From Cellvibrio sp. UBA7671 (lineage in GTDB: Bacteria; Pseudomonadota; Gammaproteobacteria; Pseudomonadales; Cellvibrionaceae), in NCBI GenBank assembly GCA_002483145.1, contig DLHJ01000016.1, positions 1 through 64,000 on the forward strand: DNA of 64,000 bases, read 5' to 3'. Shown here piece by piece: positions 17,173 to 25,120 of this stretch. The stretch's first letter is position 1. Each line of letters opens with the position of its first letter. Under the pieces are notes generated by a model. That model made no database searches, was not told the DNA's origin, and saw nothing but the letters and a program-made list of their open reading frames with translations. A program made the translations under genes and the position numbers.

Positions 17173-18174
17173 ATGAAACTAAAAGAATTAAGTGGCAAAA
17201 CAATTCCAGCTATTGGTCTGGGCTGTATGGGCATGAGTGAGTTTTATGGTAGCTCTAACGACCTGCAATCAGTAAAGCTTTTACATGAGGCCTATGAGCT
17301 GGGTTATAGGCACTTTGACACGGCTGATATGTATGGGCGTGGACACAATGAACAATTGCTGGCATCTTTCCTATCGGAAACGTCTCATGAATGCCGCGAA
17401 AAAATTATAGTTGCTACGAAGGCTGGCATCGTCAGAGACGATAAAGATAAGTATGCTATATCTTTTAATAATGGACGTGATTACTTAAAAAAAGCGTGTG
17501 AAGACTCATTAAAGCGTTTGAATATTGAATATATTGACCTCTATTACTTGCACCGATTAATTCCCGGGCAAGATGTTGAAGAAGTTATTTCAACATTCAT
17601 GGAGCTTATTAAAGAAGGAAAAATTCGTACTATTGGACTATGCGAAGTTGATGCTGCAACTCTTGAAAAAGCAAACAAAATCCATCCTATTGCTGCACTT
17701 CAGAGCGAGTATTCCTTATGGACTCGTGAAATTGAAGCTTCAGTTCTGCCAATGTGTGAGAAGCTTGGGGTTTCCCTGGTAGCCTTCAGTCCGCTCGGTC
17801 GTGGATTTTTAACTGGGGCTGTTACAAAGCAAATGCTTTCTGAAAGCAACAATGACGACCTTCGTAGTAGGCTGCCTCGTTTTAACGGAGATAATTTTGA
17901 GAAAAACGGAGAATTACTCATTCGTTTGGATGAGGTAGCGCAGTCGTTAGATATTTCAAAATCGCAACTAGCATTATCGTGGATACTCGCCAAGAGTGAA
18001 AAAATTCATATAATTCCTGGAACGCGAAAATCGCATTACTTGCAAGAAAATTTCGAATCCCAAAAAGTCGACTTGACGGCGGAGACACAAGCTCTGTTGG
18101 AAGAAATATTCGACGCTGATAATATTTTTGGTGCAAGGTATCCTAGCGCCATTAACCCGAGCAATAATCGTTGA
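17173..18174 (+). CDS. Aldo/keto reductase
   Basis: A 333-residue NADPH-dependent aldo/keto reductase with the full catalytic tetrad: Asp49, Tyr54, Lys83 and His127. The sequence IGLGCMGMSEFYG at the start places it near the AKR13/YhdN-like group. It is the last gene of the run, 18 bases after the acyltransferase. In clavulanic acid biosynthesis the last step is an aldehyde reduction by a different (SDR) enzyme; this gene could be a functional stand-in. It could also reduce a butenolide or keto group made by the AfsA-side enzymes. Confidence 0.85.
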   Translation: MKLKELSGKTIPAIGLGCMGMSEFYGSSNDLQSVKLLHEAYELGYRHFDTADMYGRGHNEQLLASFLSETSHECREKIIVATKAGIVRDDKDKYAISFNNGRDYLKKACEDSLKRLNIEYIDLYYLHRLIPGQDVEEVISTFMELIKEGKIRTIGLCEVDAATLEKANKIHPIAALQSEYSLWTREIEASVLPMCEKLGVSLVAFSPLGRGFLTGAVTKQMLSESNNDDLRSRLPRFNGDNFEKNGELLIRLDEVAQSLDISKSQLALSWILAKSEKIHIIPGTRKSHYLQENFESQKVDLTAETQALLEEIFDADNIFGARYPSAINPSNNR

Positions 18175-18235
18175 ATTAATTCTAGTTAGCGAAAATACTT
18201 GACGTATCTATTTTTACCTGCAGCGTCGAGTTCTG

Positions 18236-18289
18236 ATTTGGACTTCTAGGCTATCTTAGACTTGTTTATAAAGCCTCCGAAGTCCAAAT
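18236..18289. terminator. Imperfect hairpin after the biosynthetic operon
   Basis: The left arm ATTTGGACTTC plus TAGGC (18236-18251) pairs with GCCTCCGAAGTCCAAAT (18273-18289) around a loop of about 20 bases. It lies about 60 bases after the last gene of the run. There is no clean T-run, so it may be a transcript-stabilising hairpin or weak terminator. Confidence 0.4.
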
Positions 18290-18369
18290 TATTTATTTAC
18301 AGAAAAGACAGATAGCTTAACCCGCTCCTCTTGTTGCAGTTCGGCCAAGAGCGGAAGTTCGTACCTAAT

Positions 18370-18439
18370 GTAGGATGGGCAGTAATGCCAAACCTTTTTA
18401 TGATTGAATGCCATTATTGGGCATGGCTGCTCAACCTAC
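18370..18439. repeat. REP-like palindromic element
   Basis: The segment starts GTAGGATGGGCAGTAATGCC and ends with the approximate reverse complement GGGCATGGCTGCTCAACCTAC, with about 30 bases between. Elements with GTAGG(T/A)TGGGCA...GCCCAACCTAC arms are common dispersed palindromic repeats in bacterial genomes. It lies immediately downstream of the Sel1 gene, which runs toward it. Confidence 0.5.
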
Positions 18440-18442
18440 GAG

Positions 18443-19339
18443 CTACTTGTTTTTATTTTCTTCAATCTGATTCATGAGTACTTTAATTTTCAAATGTGCA
18501 TCGGCTATTGCTTCTGGTGTTAACTTTAATGCAATTTGGTCGCGAAAAATCGAAGCATTATTATTGCCGCCAGTTGCAGCCAATGAGAGCCAGATAAAAG
18601 CCTGCTTGTAACTCTGAACAACGCCACGACCTTCAGCATACATAAGCCCTAAACCGAATTGAGCATTAACATCACCTTTATTTGCAACCTTTGCAAACCA
18701 GATTGCGGCTTGCTTGTCATTCTGAGGGACACCTAAACCCTTCGAGTAAATAAGCCCTAAACTATATTGGGCTTTAGTTTCACCTTGCTCGGCTGCTTTC
18801 GTGAACCATGAAAAAGCTTGTTTATAGTCCTGTGGTATCTCACGACCTTCAGCATGCATAAGCCCTAAATTATATTGACCACCAGCATGACCTTGCGTCG
18901 CCGCTTTCTTGAACCAAATAACAGCCTGTTTGTAATCCTGCGGCACTCCGAACCCCTGGTAATACATGAGTCCCAAATTATATTGAGCACTAGCAAAATC
19001 CTGATTTGCTGATTTGGTATACAGGATAGCGGCTTGCTCGTAATTCCGAGGCACACCCTGGCCTTCAGCATACATAAGCCCTAAATTATATTGGGCGATA
19101 GCAAAATCTTTGTTTGCTGCTTTAGTATGCCAAAAGATAGCTTTCTCGTAATTCTGAGGCACCCCAATGCCTTTCGAATACATAAGTCCCAAATCATTTT
19201 GCGCGCTAACGTCACCTTGATTGGCTTTAGCTGTTAATTCCTCCAGCTCGCCAGCAAAAGAAGAATTTATCATCAACAATGATGAATACAAAAAAAGTGC
19301 GCCTAATACGCGACAATATGTGAAGCAAAAGTTATTCAT
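18443..19339 (-). CDS. Secreted Sel1-like repeat protein
   Basis: A 298-residue protein with an N-terminal signal peptide (hydrophobic stretch before SSFAGEL) followed by six clear Sel1-like repeats of 36 residues (AQYNLGLMYxxGxGVPQxYKQA pattern) and a shorter final unit ending in a Lys/Asn-rich tail. Such alpha-solenoids are protein-interaction scaffolds, usually periplasmic. It is a single gene, pointing toward the biosynthetic island, with no partner that suggests a function. Confidence 0.85.
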   Translation of the reverse strand: MNNFCFTYCRVLGALFLYSSLLMINSSFAGELEELTAKANQGDVSAQNDLGLMYSKGIGVPQNYEKAIFWHTKAANKDFAIAQYNLGLMYAEGQGVPRNYEQAAILYTKSANQDFASAQYNLGLMYYQGFGVPQDYKQAVIWFKKAATQGHAGGQYNLGLMHAEGREIPQDYKQAFSWFTKAAEQGETKAQYSLGLIYSKGLGVPQNDKQAAIWFAKVANKGDVNAQFGLGLMYAEGRGVVQSYKQAFIWLSLAATGGNNNASIFRDQIALKLTPEAIADAHLKIKVLMNQIEENKNK

Positions 19340-19662
19340 TTAAGGCCCTTTTCTTTAATTGCTATTTCAATATTTCTTAAGTTTTGGAATGGAAACAACT
19401 TCGGCAGAACTATAAAGTGCAGGTTCCGCAGCTTCAAACATCCCTAAATGGGAAGGCACGATAATTGTTGTAGAGTGACATTAAACTTCCGCTTAGGGCA
19501 CGCTGCCGTCCCTCAATCTGTTGCGGTTCGTAAACTCAGCCTTCGACGGCTTGCGCGAAGCACGGTCTACGCGACCCGCCCTAAAAACAATTAACGCGAA
19601 AACATACTCTAAAGCAATTACACAACATAACGAGCTTCATCAAACTACCGGGGTCGCCATGA
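19340..19662. other. Intergenic stretch, no gene seen
   Basis: About 320 bases separate the Sel1 and SLATT-like genes. The sequence includes a GC-richer piece around 19495-19590 that looks unlike its surroundings, but I find no open frame with homology, hairpin-T terminator or RNA fold I can support. The Sel1 gene promoter presumably lies near 19340-19420. Confidence 0.35.
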
Positions 19663-20079
19663 TCAACCCTCTTTAATCTCAATCCACTTTTTATTCGCCG
19701 TAGCCATAATCGCCAAATAGCGTTTTTCAAAAGCAGCGGGGTCATACTTGGCGTTGCGTGTGATTAGGAGATTTAATTCGGTGTGTAGGTCAAGCAGTTG
19801 ATTGCGGATATTGATTTCGTGAATCCATAATTTTTCGGGTGAGCGCAGCACTATGTAGCTGGTCACCATCGGCAAAATAATGGCGAATAATGTGGCGATA
19901 TTTTTACTGGGAAAATTGAGTAGGGAAAAATCAAAGGCGGTGGCTATGGCGACGAGTACTGAGGCTATGGATGAGGCGCCCCACAGGCTTCGGTGCAACA
20001 TTTTATGCCGTGAGGCTTCTGTGCTGTGTTTTTTAGCGGCTGCTTCGATGGTTGAAAGCAAAGGGTTGTCATTGCTCAT
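19663..20079 (-). CDS. Small two-helix membrane protein, SLATT-like
   Basis: A 138-residue protein with two adjacent transmembrane segments (about 30-48 and 58-77) and a soluble C-terminal helical tail (WIHEINIRNQLLDLHTELN...KKWIEI). This layout, and the RHKMLHRSLWGAS start, resemble the SLATT/DUF4231 membrane proteins, which often occur with nucleotide-signalling conflict systems. No partner enzyme is adjacent here. The family assignment is tentative. Confidence 0.55.
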   Translation of the reverse strand: MSNDNPLLSTIEAAAKKHSTEASRHKMLHRSLWGASSIASVLVAIATAFDFSLLNFPSKNIATLFAIILPMVTSYIVLRSPEKLWIHEINIRNQLLDLHTELNLLITRNAKYDPAAFEKRYLAIMATANKKWIEIKEG

Positions 20080-20180
20080 GGTGCCTCCGTACAGTGGGAT
20101 TTATGTTTGTTGAAAAACAATAGCGATCCTGTGTGCTGATTGTTCCCTTGATCCATGACTAAATCAATTGTTGGGATGTA

Positions 20181-20218
20181 AAAAAACGCCGTGGGATAAA
20201 ATCGCACGGCGTTTTTTT
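20181..20218 (-). terminator. Rho-independent terminator of the GH11 gene
   Basis: A stem AACGCCGTG / CACGGCGTT with A-runs on one side and T-runs on the other can terminate transcription from both directions. It lies 12 bases past the stop of the xylanase gene. Confidence 0.85.
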
Positions 20219-20229
20219 AGCACTTTGGT

Positions 20230-21063
20230 TTATTTGGCTGCTGCGTCCCACACTTTGCCCGATGCAGTGCCGTCTTTTGGTGGGTTGAAAACTTCAACGG
20301 CCATGACCTGATAAGTGGGGTCATCGCTTGCGTTGAAGTTATTCATATCCGGAAGAATCCAACCGCTCTCGGCCCAGGCTTTTACGTGATCGGCAAAAAT
20401 AATTTTATGGTCTTGCCCCAGTGGCATTTGCGTTTTGGGTTTACTCCAATATTGGTAAAAAGTAGTTGGGCCATTGATGGAGGGTTTTTGCTCGCGGATG
20501 GACCGGTAGGTGGAATACTCAGTGCCATTGCTCACGAAAGTTTTGCCGTAAACGCCGTCTTTACTTGGGTCGTAAGTCCAACGTTGCAGTATGTAGTATT
20601 CAACCAAATGCGCGGGGTTAGAGGTGGGCATATTTTTGTCGAAGCCCCAGCCGTACAAAGTGATGTAACTTGCACCGCTGTCCTCGTTGAAGCGATAACC
20701 AATCACGCGATTTTTATCGCCATAATGCCAACCGGGGCCGCCGACATAATTGTAACCACCGCCTTGCCAGCCCACGCTGAATGAACCATCGGTGCTCATC
20801 GTCAACGAGGCGGCGCCGCCATCTTTCCAGTGGGTGAAGAAAAGGTTGCCCACATGACCAGTTGCGTGGTTTTGAGTGATGGTGGTGTTGCCGGTGAATT
20901 TTTGGGTATAGGCTTTAAATTTTTCGATGCCGCTCGCCTGAACCTGAGCGGCCGAATTCATCGCAGCCGTCTCCGCTGCTTTCTGTTCGGTGGTGCAGCC
21001 AGCCATGCTGATTGCCGCCAGCAATAGTGTAGTTTTGAAACCGAAATGATTTTTCAAACGCAT
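20230..21063 (-). CDS. Lipoprotein GH11 endo-xylanase, divergent
   Basis: A 277-residue protein with a lipoprotein signal (SMAGC, Cys23), so probably anchored in a membrane leaflet. The GH11 jelly-roll landmarks are clear: SVGWQGGGYNYVGGPGWHYG, LYGW, LVEYYI with nucleophile Glu155, KPSINGPTTFYQYWS and HVKAWAESGW. The acid/base is expected at Glu257, but the usual TEGYQSSG is replaced by AVEVFNPP. The family cleaves beta-1,4-xylan. Lipidation and the altered acid/base strand are unusual for GH11. No sugar-binding module is attached. Confidence 0.85.
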   Translation of the reverse strand: MRLKNHFGFKTTLLLAAISMAGCTTEQKAAETAAMNSAAQVQASGIEKFKAYTQKFTGNTTITQNHATGHVGNLFFTHWKDGGAASLTMSTDGSFSVGWQGGGYNYVGGPGWHYGDKNRVIGYRFNEDSGASYITLYGWGFDKNMPTSNPAHLVEYYILQRWTYDPSKDGVYGKTFVSNGTEYSTYRSIREQKPSINGPTTFYQYWSKPKTQMPLGQDHKIIFADHVKAWAESGWILPDMNNFNASDDPTYQVMAVEVFNPPKDGTASGKVWDAAAK

Positions 21064-21236
21064 ATCCCCCGTCTCTATTTATGTATTTTTTTGGCACGCG
21101 CTCGCAGTGAATGCGAGTGTGCGGTTAAACACACCACAGCTGTAGTTGTGATGGTATTGAGTAAAGCGGTTATGTGGATCAAATCCACTGCTTCAGTCAT
21201 GTACGCTACCACGGTGGCCTGCCTGTGTAATCTAAC

Positions 21237-23171
21237 TTAACTTGAATTATCTTTGCGCCAAAACTCCACAAAACCCGCGACTTCATTGGCGGGCATTGGT
21301 CGTGCCCAAAAATATCCCTGCGCTTGCGTGCAGCCCAGGCTGCGTAAGAGGGCAGCGGTGCTAGCGTCTTCTACGCCTTCGGCGATGGTTTTTAAACCGA
21401 GGCTGGCTGACATTTGGATGATGGCGCGGACGATGGCGGCATCACCGGTTTCATCATCCATTTTGCGTACGAAGGATTGATCGATTTTAAGTGCTTCCAC
21501 TTCAAATTTTTTCAAATAGCCCAGATTGGAATAGCCAGTGCCGAAATCATCAATCGATAAATGCACACCTTCTGCGCGCAAACTCGATAATGTATTGGCG
21601 AGGCGGTCGCTGTCTTCAATCAATAATGATTCGGTGAGTTCCAGTTCCAGATATTGCGGCGGTAAGCCGCTGGTAGAGAGCGCGCCTAAAACAATCGCAT
21701 CGATATTGCCGCGCTTGAATTGGATCGATGAAATATTGACTGCAACAGCAAATTGCAAAATGCCTTCATCATACCAGCGCTTGGCTTGCTCACAGGCTTC
21801 GATGATAACCCATTCGCCTAATTGAATAATTAAACCGGACGATTCCGCGAGCGGAATAAACGTTGCTGGTGGAATGAAACCTTGTTCCGGGTGATGCCAG
21901 CGTAACAGCGCCTCCAGGCCGCAGATATCGTTGGTTTGCAAATCAATTTTAGGTTGATAGTACAAACTGAATTGGTTTTCTTGCAGCGCCTTGCGCATAC
22001 CGGAAATTAAACTGATGTGCTCCAGCATATTGCGGCTGATGGCTGGGTTAAAAAAGCGGAAGCTGTTGCGCCCGGAATCTTTTGAGTGGTACATGGCGAT
22101 ATCGGCTTTTTTTATCAGCGTATCCAGGTCTTCGCCATCTTGCGGTGCGAGTGCAATACCAATCGAACAGGTGCAAAAAATTTCAATATTGCGATAGAGA
22201 TAATTCTCTGACACTAACTGCAAAATCTCCAGACTCGCTTGCGATACTTCATCGGCGGAGTTGATGTGGGGCATAAATACAATAAATTCATCGCCACCGT
22301 AGCGGCATACCAAATCGACTTTTTTGGTGTAACTCAATAGGCGCAACGCTACTTCTTTTAAAATTTGATCGCCCGCTTGGTGGCCAAGTGAATCGTTAAT
22401 CGGTTTGAGGTTATCCAGGTCAATAAAAATAATGCCCAGCAATTGTTTCTGTGCTTGCGCCTTTTGAAAAATGCTGTCGAAATTATGCTGCGCCATAATG
22501 CGGTTGGGCAAACCGGTGAGGGGGTCATGCATCGCCATATGTTCGATATGGCTTTTGGCGGTTTTGACGCGTTCGTTTTCGCGCGCGAGTTCATCCAGTG
22601 CGCCGCGGTAGTCGTGCGCAAGCATCCAGACTGCAAAACCAATCACAGTGAGAATCACAATAGTGATGGTGCCGGTCGCTAAATTGATAGGTTCGATCTG
22701 GTTGAGGACGATGCCGTATTCATTGACATAGGCAATAGCCATCAACACGGCCACCATAATCGATAGTAGTACCAGCAGCAGGCGTTTATTGCCGAGCATG
22801 GCTGCAAAAATCAATACGCCGCTATAGCCCAGCACCGCGCTATCGCGAATGCCGCTACCGACCCAAATGAGATAAGAGAGCATGAGCGTGAGTGACAATA
22901 AAAAAATGGCAGCGCCAGTCACCGGGTGTTTTTTATGAATCGCCCAATCCACACTGAATAAAAAAATACCGGTAGCGAGCATGACAATGGCATCGCTATA
23001 GCGGCCGGCACTGATGGTAATAATACTGACGAGTAGCAGGGCGATCTGGGTGATGCGCAGGATTTGGACGAGCCGTTTGATTTTTTGTCGGCCAAAATCC
23101 TGATAGGCAAGAGATGGCTGATGTACATGAACCTGAGTGCGAGAAGATTTATTGGAGTTTTGATTGTGCAC
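21237..23171 (-). CDS. Membrane GGDEF-EAL cyclic-di-GMP protein
   Basis: A 644-residue protein with about five or six N-terminal transmembrane helices (35-185), a short coiled coil, a GGDEF domain with intact RYGGDEF (292-296) and an EAL domain with EALLRW (from 420) and DDFGTGYSNLGYL. Both active sites look intact, so it could make or degrade cyclic-di-GMP; in many such fusions one activity dominates. It is a single gene preceded by about 140 bases without a gene. The sensed signal is unknown. Confidence 0.92.
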   Translation of the reverse strand: MHNQNSNKSSRTQVHVHQPSLAYQDFGRQKIKRLVQILRITQIALLLVSIITISAGRYSDAIVMLATGIFLFSVDWAIHKKHPVTGAAIFLLSLTLMLSYLIWVGSGIRDSAVLGYSGVLIFAAMLGNKRLLLVLLSIMVAVLMAIAYVNEYGIVLNQIEPINLATGTITIVILTVIGFAVWMLAHDYRGALDELARENERVKTAKSHIEHMAMHDPLTGLPNRIMAQHNFDSIFQKAQAQKQLLGIIFIDLDNLKPINDSLGHQAGDQILKEVALRLLSYTKKVDLVCRYGGDEFIVFMPHINSADEVSQASLEILQLVSENYLYRNIEIFCTCSIGIALAPQDGEDLDTLIKKADIAMYHSKDSGRNSFRFFNPAISRNMLEHISLISGMRKALQENQFSLYYQPKIDLQTNDICGLEALLRWHHPEQGFIPPATFIPLAESSGLIIQLGEWVIIEACEQAKRWYDEGILQFAVAVNISSIQFKRGNIDAIVLGALSTSGLPPQYLELELTESLLIEDSDRLANTLSSLRAEGVHLSIDDFGTGYSNLGYLKKFEVEALKIDQSFVRKMDDETGDAAIVRAIIQMSASLGLKTIAEGVEDASTAALLRSLGCTQAQGYFWARPMPANEVAGFVEFWRKDNSS

Positions 23172-23314
23172 GCTAACACCCTGGAGTTGGTAAGTCTGGC
23201 TAACCTGCGGGAATACAGCGTATCTCCATAAAAGTGGGTTTTTCCAACGAGCTAATCCGAGGTCAACTTTATGTATAGCTGATTTATGCCAGAGTGCTAC
23301 AGCGGCAGCCGGTT

Positions 23315-23668
23315 TTATCCTGACATTTTGTCTCTAAACATAAAGAAAACTGCACCCAAAAGGCATAAGCCTGCCCAGAGGTAATCCAGCTTCAGCGGCT
23401 CTTTCATATAAAACACAGCAAAGGGGACAAATACGCTCAGGGTGATGACCTCTTGCAAAATTTTTAATTGGCCGACACTCATCACGGTATAGCCAATCCG
23501 GTTGGCGGGCACCTGCAATAAATATTCAAACAGGGCTATGCCCCAGCTGATCAGTGCAGCAATGATCCAGGGTTTGTGGTTCAACTCTTTGAGGTGTGCG
23601 TACCAGGCAAAGGTCATAAAAATATTGCTGCAAAACAATAGGCCGATAGAAATTAATGAGGCTTGCAT
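23315..23668 (-). CDS. DUF486 (DMT-like) small membrane protein
   Basis: A 117-residue integral membrane protein from ATG 23668, chosen because GGAG lies just upstream and family members begin at the equivalent position; the frame is open further upstream into the neighbouring gene. The DUF486 signature (SNIFMTFAWYAHL, FEYLLQVPANRIGY, QLKILQEVITL, DYLWAGLCLLGAVFF) is complete with four helices. It belongs to the drug/metabolite transporter-related group; its substrate is unknown. It lies 11 bases after the next upstream gene, so they form an operon. Confidence 0.9.
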   Translation of the reverse strand: MQASLISIGLLFCSNIFMTFAWYAHLKELNHKPWIIAALISWGIALFEYLLQVPANRIGYTVMSVGQLKILQEVITLSVFVPFAVFYMKEPLKLDYLWAGLCLLGAVFFMFRDKMSG

Positions 23669-23679
23669 GGAGGCTCCGA

Positions 23680-24069
23680 TTACTCTGTGTGCTTGGCCAG
23701 ATCGGCTTTTTTGCCGGCGAAATAAGAGCTGATAATACTCAAGATCCAACTAGCTAATAATATCCACTTACCTTGCTCCCAATAAGGTGATGTAAACATT
23801 GCGCCGTGGAGTGAATTCCACATGTGGCCGATATCGATTGCCATATTGCCTTTTTCGATTTCAGCAGCCATCTGTTCATTGAGTTTGAATGCAACGGCAA
23901 ATAAATTTTTGAACAGCATAATAATCACCAGCGCTGCGGGAATAGCAAAGATGCAACCGCGCAAGTGGTGACGTAAAAAAAATAGGCCTGCACCGGGGAA
24001 AATCGTTGCCGATAAAATTGCCGCGCGTTTTGCTTGGCTGAAGGTCTCTGATGGTTTTGTGCTAGTCAT
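23680..24069 (-). CDS. Membrane protein of unknown function
   Basis: A 129-residue protein with three hydrophobic segments (about 17-31, 37-57 and 100-118) and a charged C-terminus. I do not recognise the family beyond a general likeness to small TM2-type proteins. It sits between rlmJ and the DUF486 gene on the same strand, with short gaps. Confidence 0.7.
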   Translation of the reverse strand: MTSTKPSETFSQAKRAAILSATIFPGAGLFFLRHHLRGCIFAIPAALVIIMLFKNLFAVAFKLNEQMAAEIEKGNMAIDIGHMWNSLHGAMFTSPYWEQGKWILLASWILSIISSYFAGKKADLAKHTE

Positions 24070-24084
24070 AAAAATGTGCGCTCA

Positions 24085-24933
24085 TTATTTTTCAGGTACT
24101 AATTGTTCCAGGCGATAAAAGGCTTCGCCTGTTTCGCCGCCGAGATTTTCGGCCAGCCAGGGTAATGTTTCTTCCATTGCACCCCAGAGTGTCCAGGGCG
24201 GGTTAATCACAATCATCCCGCTCGATGTCATACCGTATTCAGGGTTATCGGCGCGCAGGCCAAATTCCATCAACTGAATATTTTTAATGCCGGATTTTTT
24301 TAATGCCAGTTCCATTTCATCAATACGTTGGCGCAGCACGACCGGATACCAAATCGCGTAGGTGCCGGTGGCAAAACGTTTGTGCGCCTGTAGTAATTGT
24401 TTGATCAAATGTTGGTAATCACTTTTCACTTCGTAGGAAGGGTCGAGCAGTACCAGAGCGCGACGCTCCGGTGGCGGCAGCAGGGCTTGCAGGCCGGCAA
24501 AGCCATCTTCATGTTCTACTTTAATGCGCTTATCGTCGCGCATGCAATCGCGCAAAAATTGAAAATCGGCGGGATGCAATTCATGCAAAAACAAACGGTC
24601 AATCGGGCGCATCAATGTTTGTGCAATTAATGGCGAGCCCGGATAGAGTTGCAATTGTTTGCCGTCATTAATAGTCCGTACCAAATCCAGCAAGCGGGTG
24701 ATTGCCGCCGGCGTCTGTGCGGTTGACCACAGATGGCCAATACCATTATCAAATTCGCGATTTTTTTGCGCTTGTGGCCCGTTCAATTTGTATACGCCCG
24801 CACCGGCATGGGTATCAATAATACGCAGCGGTTTATCTTTTTGGGTCATGTACTCCAGTATGTGAACCAACACTGTGTGTTTGAGTACATCGGCAAAATT
24901 ACCGGCGTGAAAGCCGTGGCGATAGCTGAGCAT
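24085..24933 (-). CDS. rlmJ: 23S rRNA A2030 N6-methyltransferase RlmJ
   Basis: A 282-residue methyltransferase from ATG 24933, which gives the standard RlmJ N-terminus MLSYRHGFHAGNFADVLKH; an upstream in-frame ATG would add 20 non-conserved residues. The SAM-binding segment IIDTHAGAGVY and the catalytic DPSYE motif are present. RlmJ methylates adenine 2030 of 23S rRNA in the cytoplasm. It is transcribed divergently from tamA. Confidence 0.95.
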   Translation of the reverse strand: MLSYRHGFHAGNFADVLKHTVLVHILEYMTQKDKPLRIIDTHAGAGVYKLNGPQAQKNREFDNGIGHLWSTAQTPAAITRLLDLVRTINDGKQLQLYPGSPLIAQTLMRPIDRLFLHELHPADFQFLRDCMRDDKRIKVEHEDGFAGLQALLPPPERRALVLLDPSYEVKSDYQHLIKQLLQAHKRFATGTYAIWYPVVLRQRIDEMELALKKSGIKNIQLMEFGLRADNPEYGMTSSGMIVINPPWTLWGAMEETLPWLAENLGGETGEAFYRLEQLVPEK

Positions 24934-25120
24934 AAAGAAATTCCAACGATAAGCGGTGTGGCTGCGGCAAGGAATAGTTCCAGCGCAGCGCAAGGAGCTG
25001 AATTATAGCGACCTGCAGGAACAATTGCCCCTACAAGATTGTCACAAAAGAAGCCTTTTAGCCGTGGGGTTTAGCAGTTAAAGTAGCGCCTGACCCCACC
25101 ACACCAAGAAGAATCCGGAA

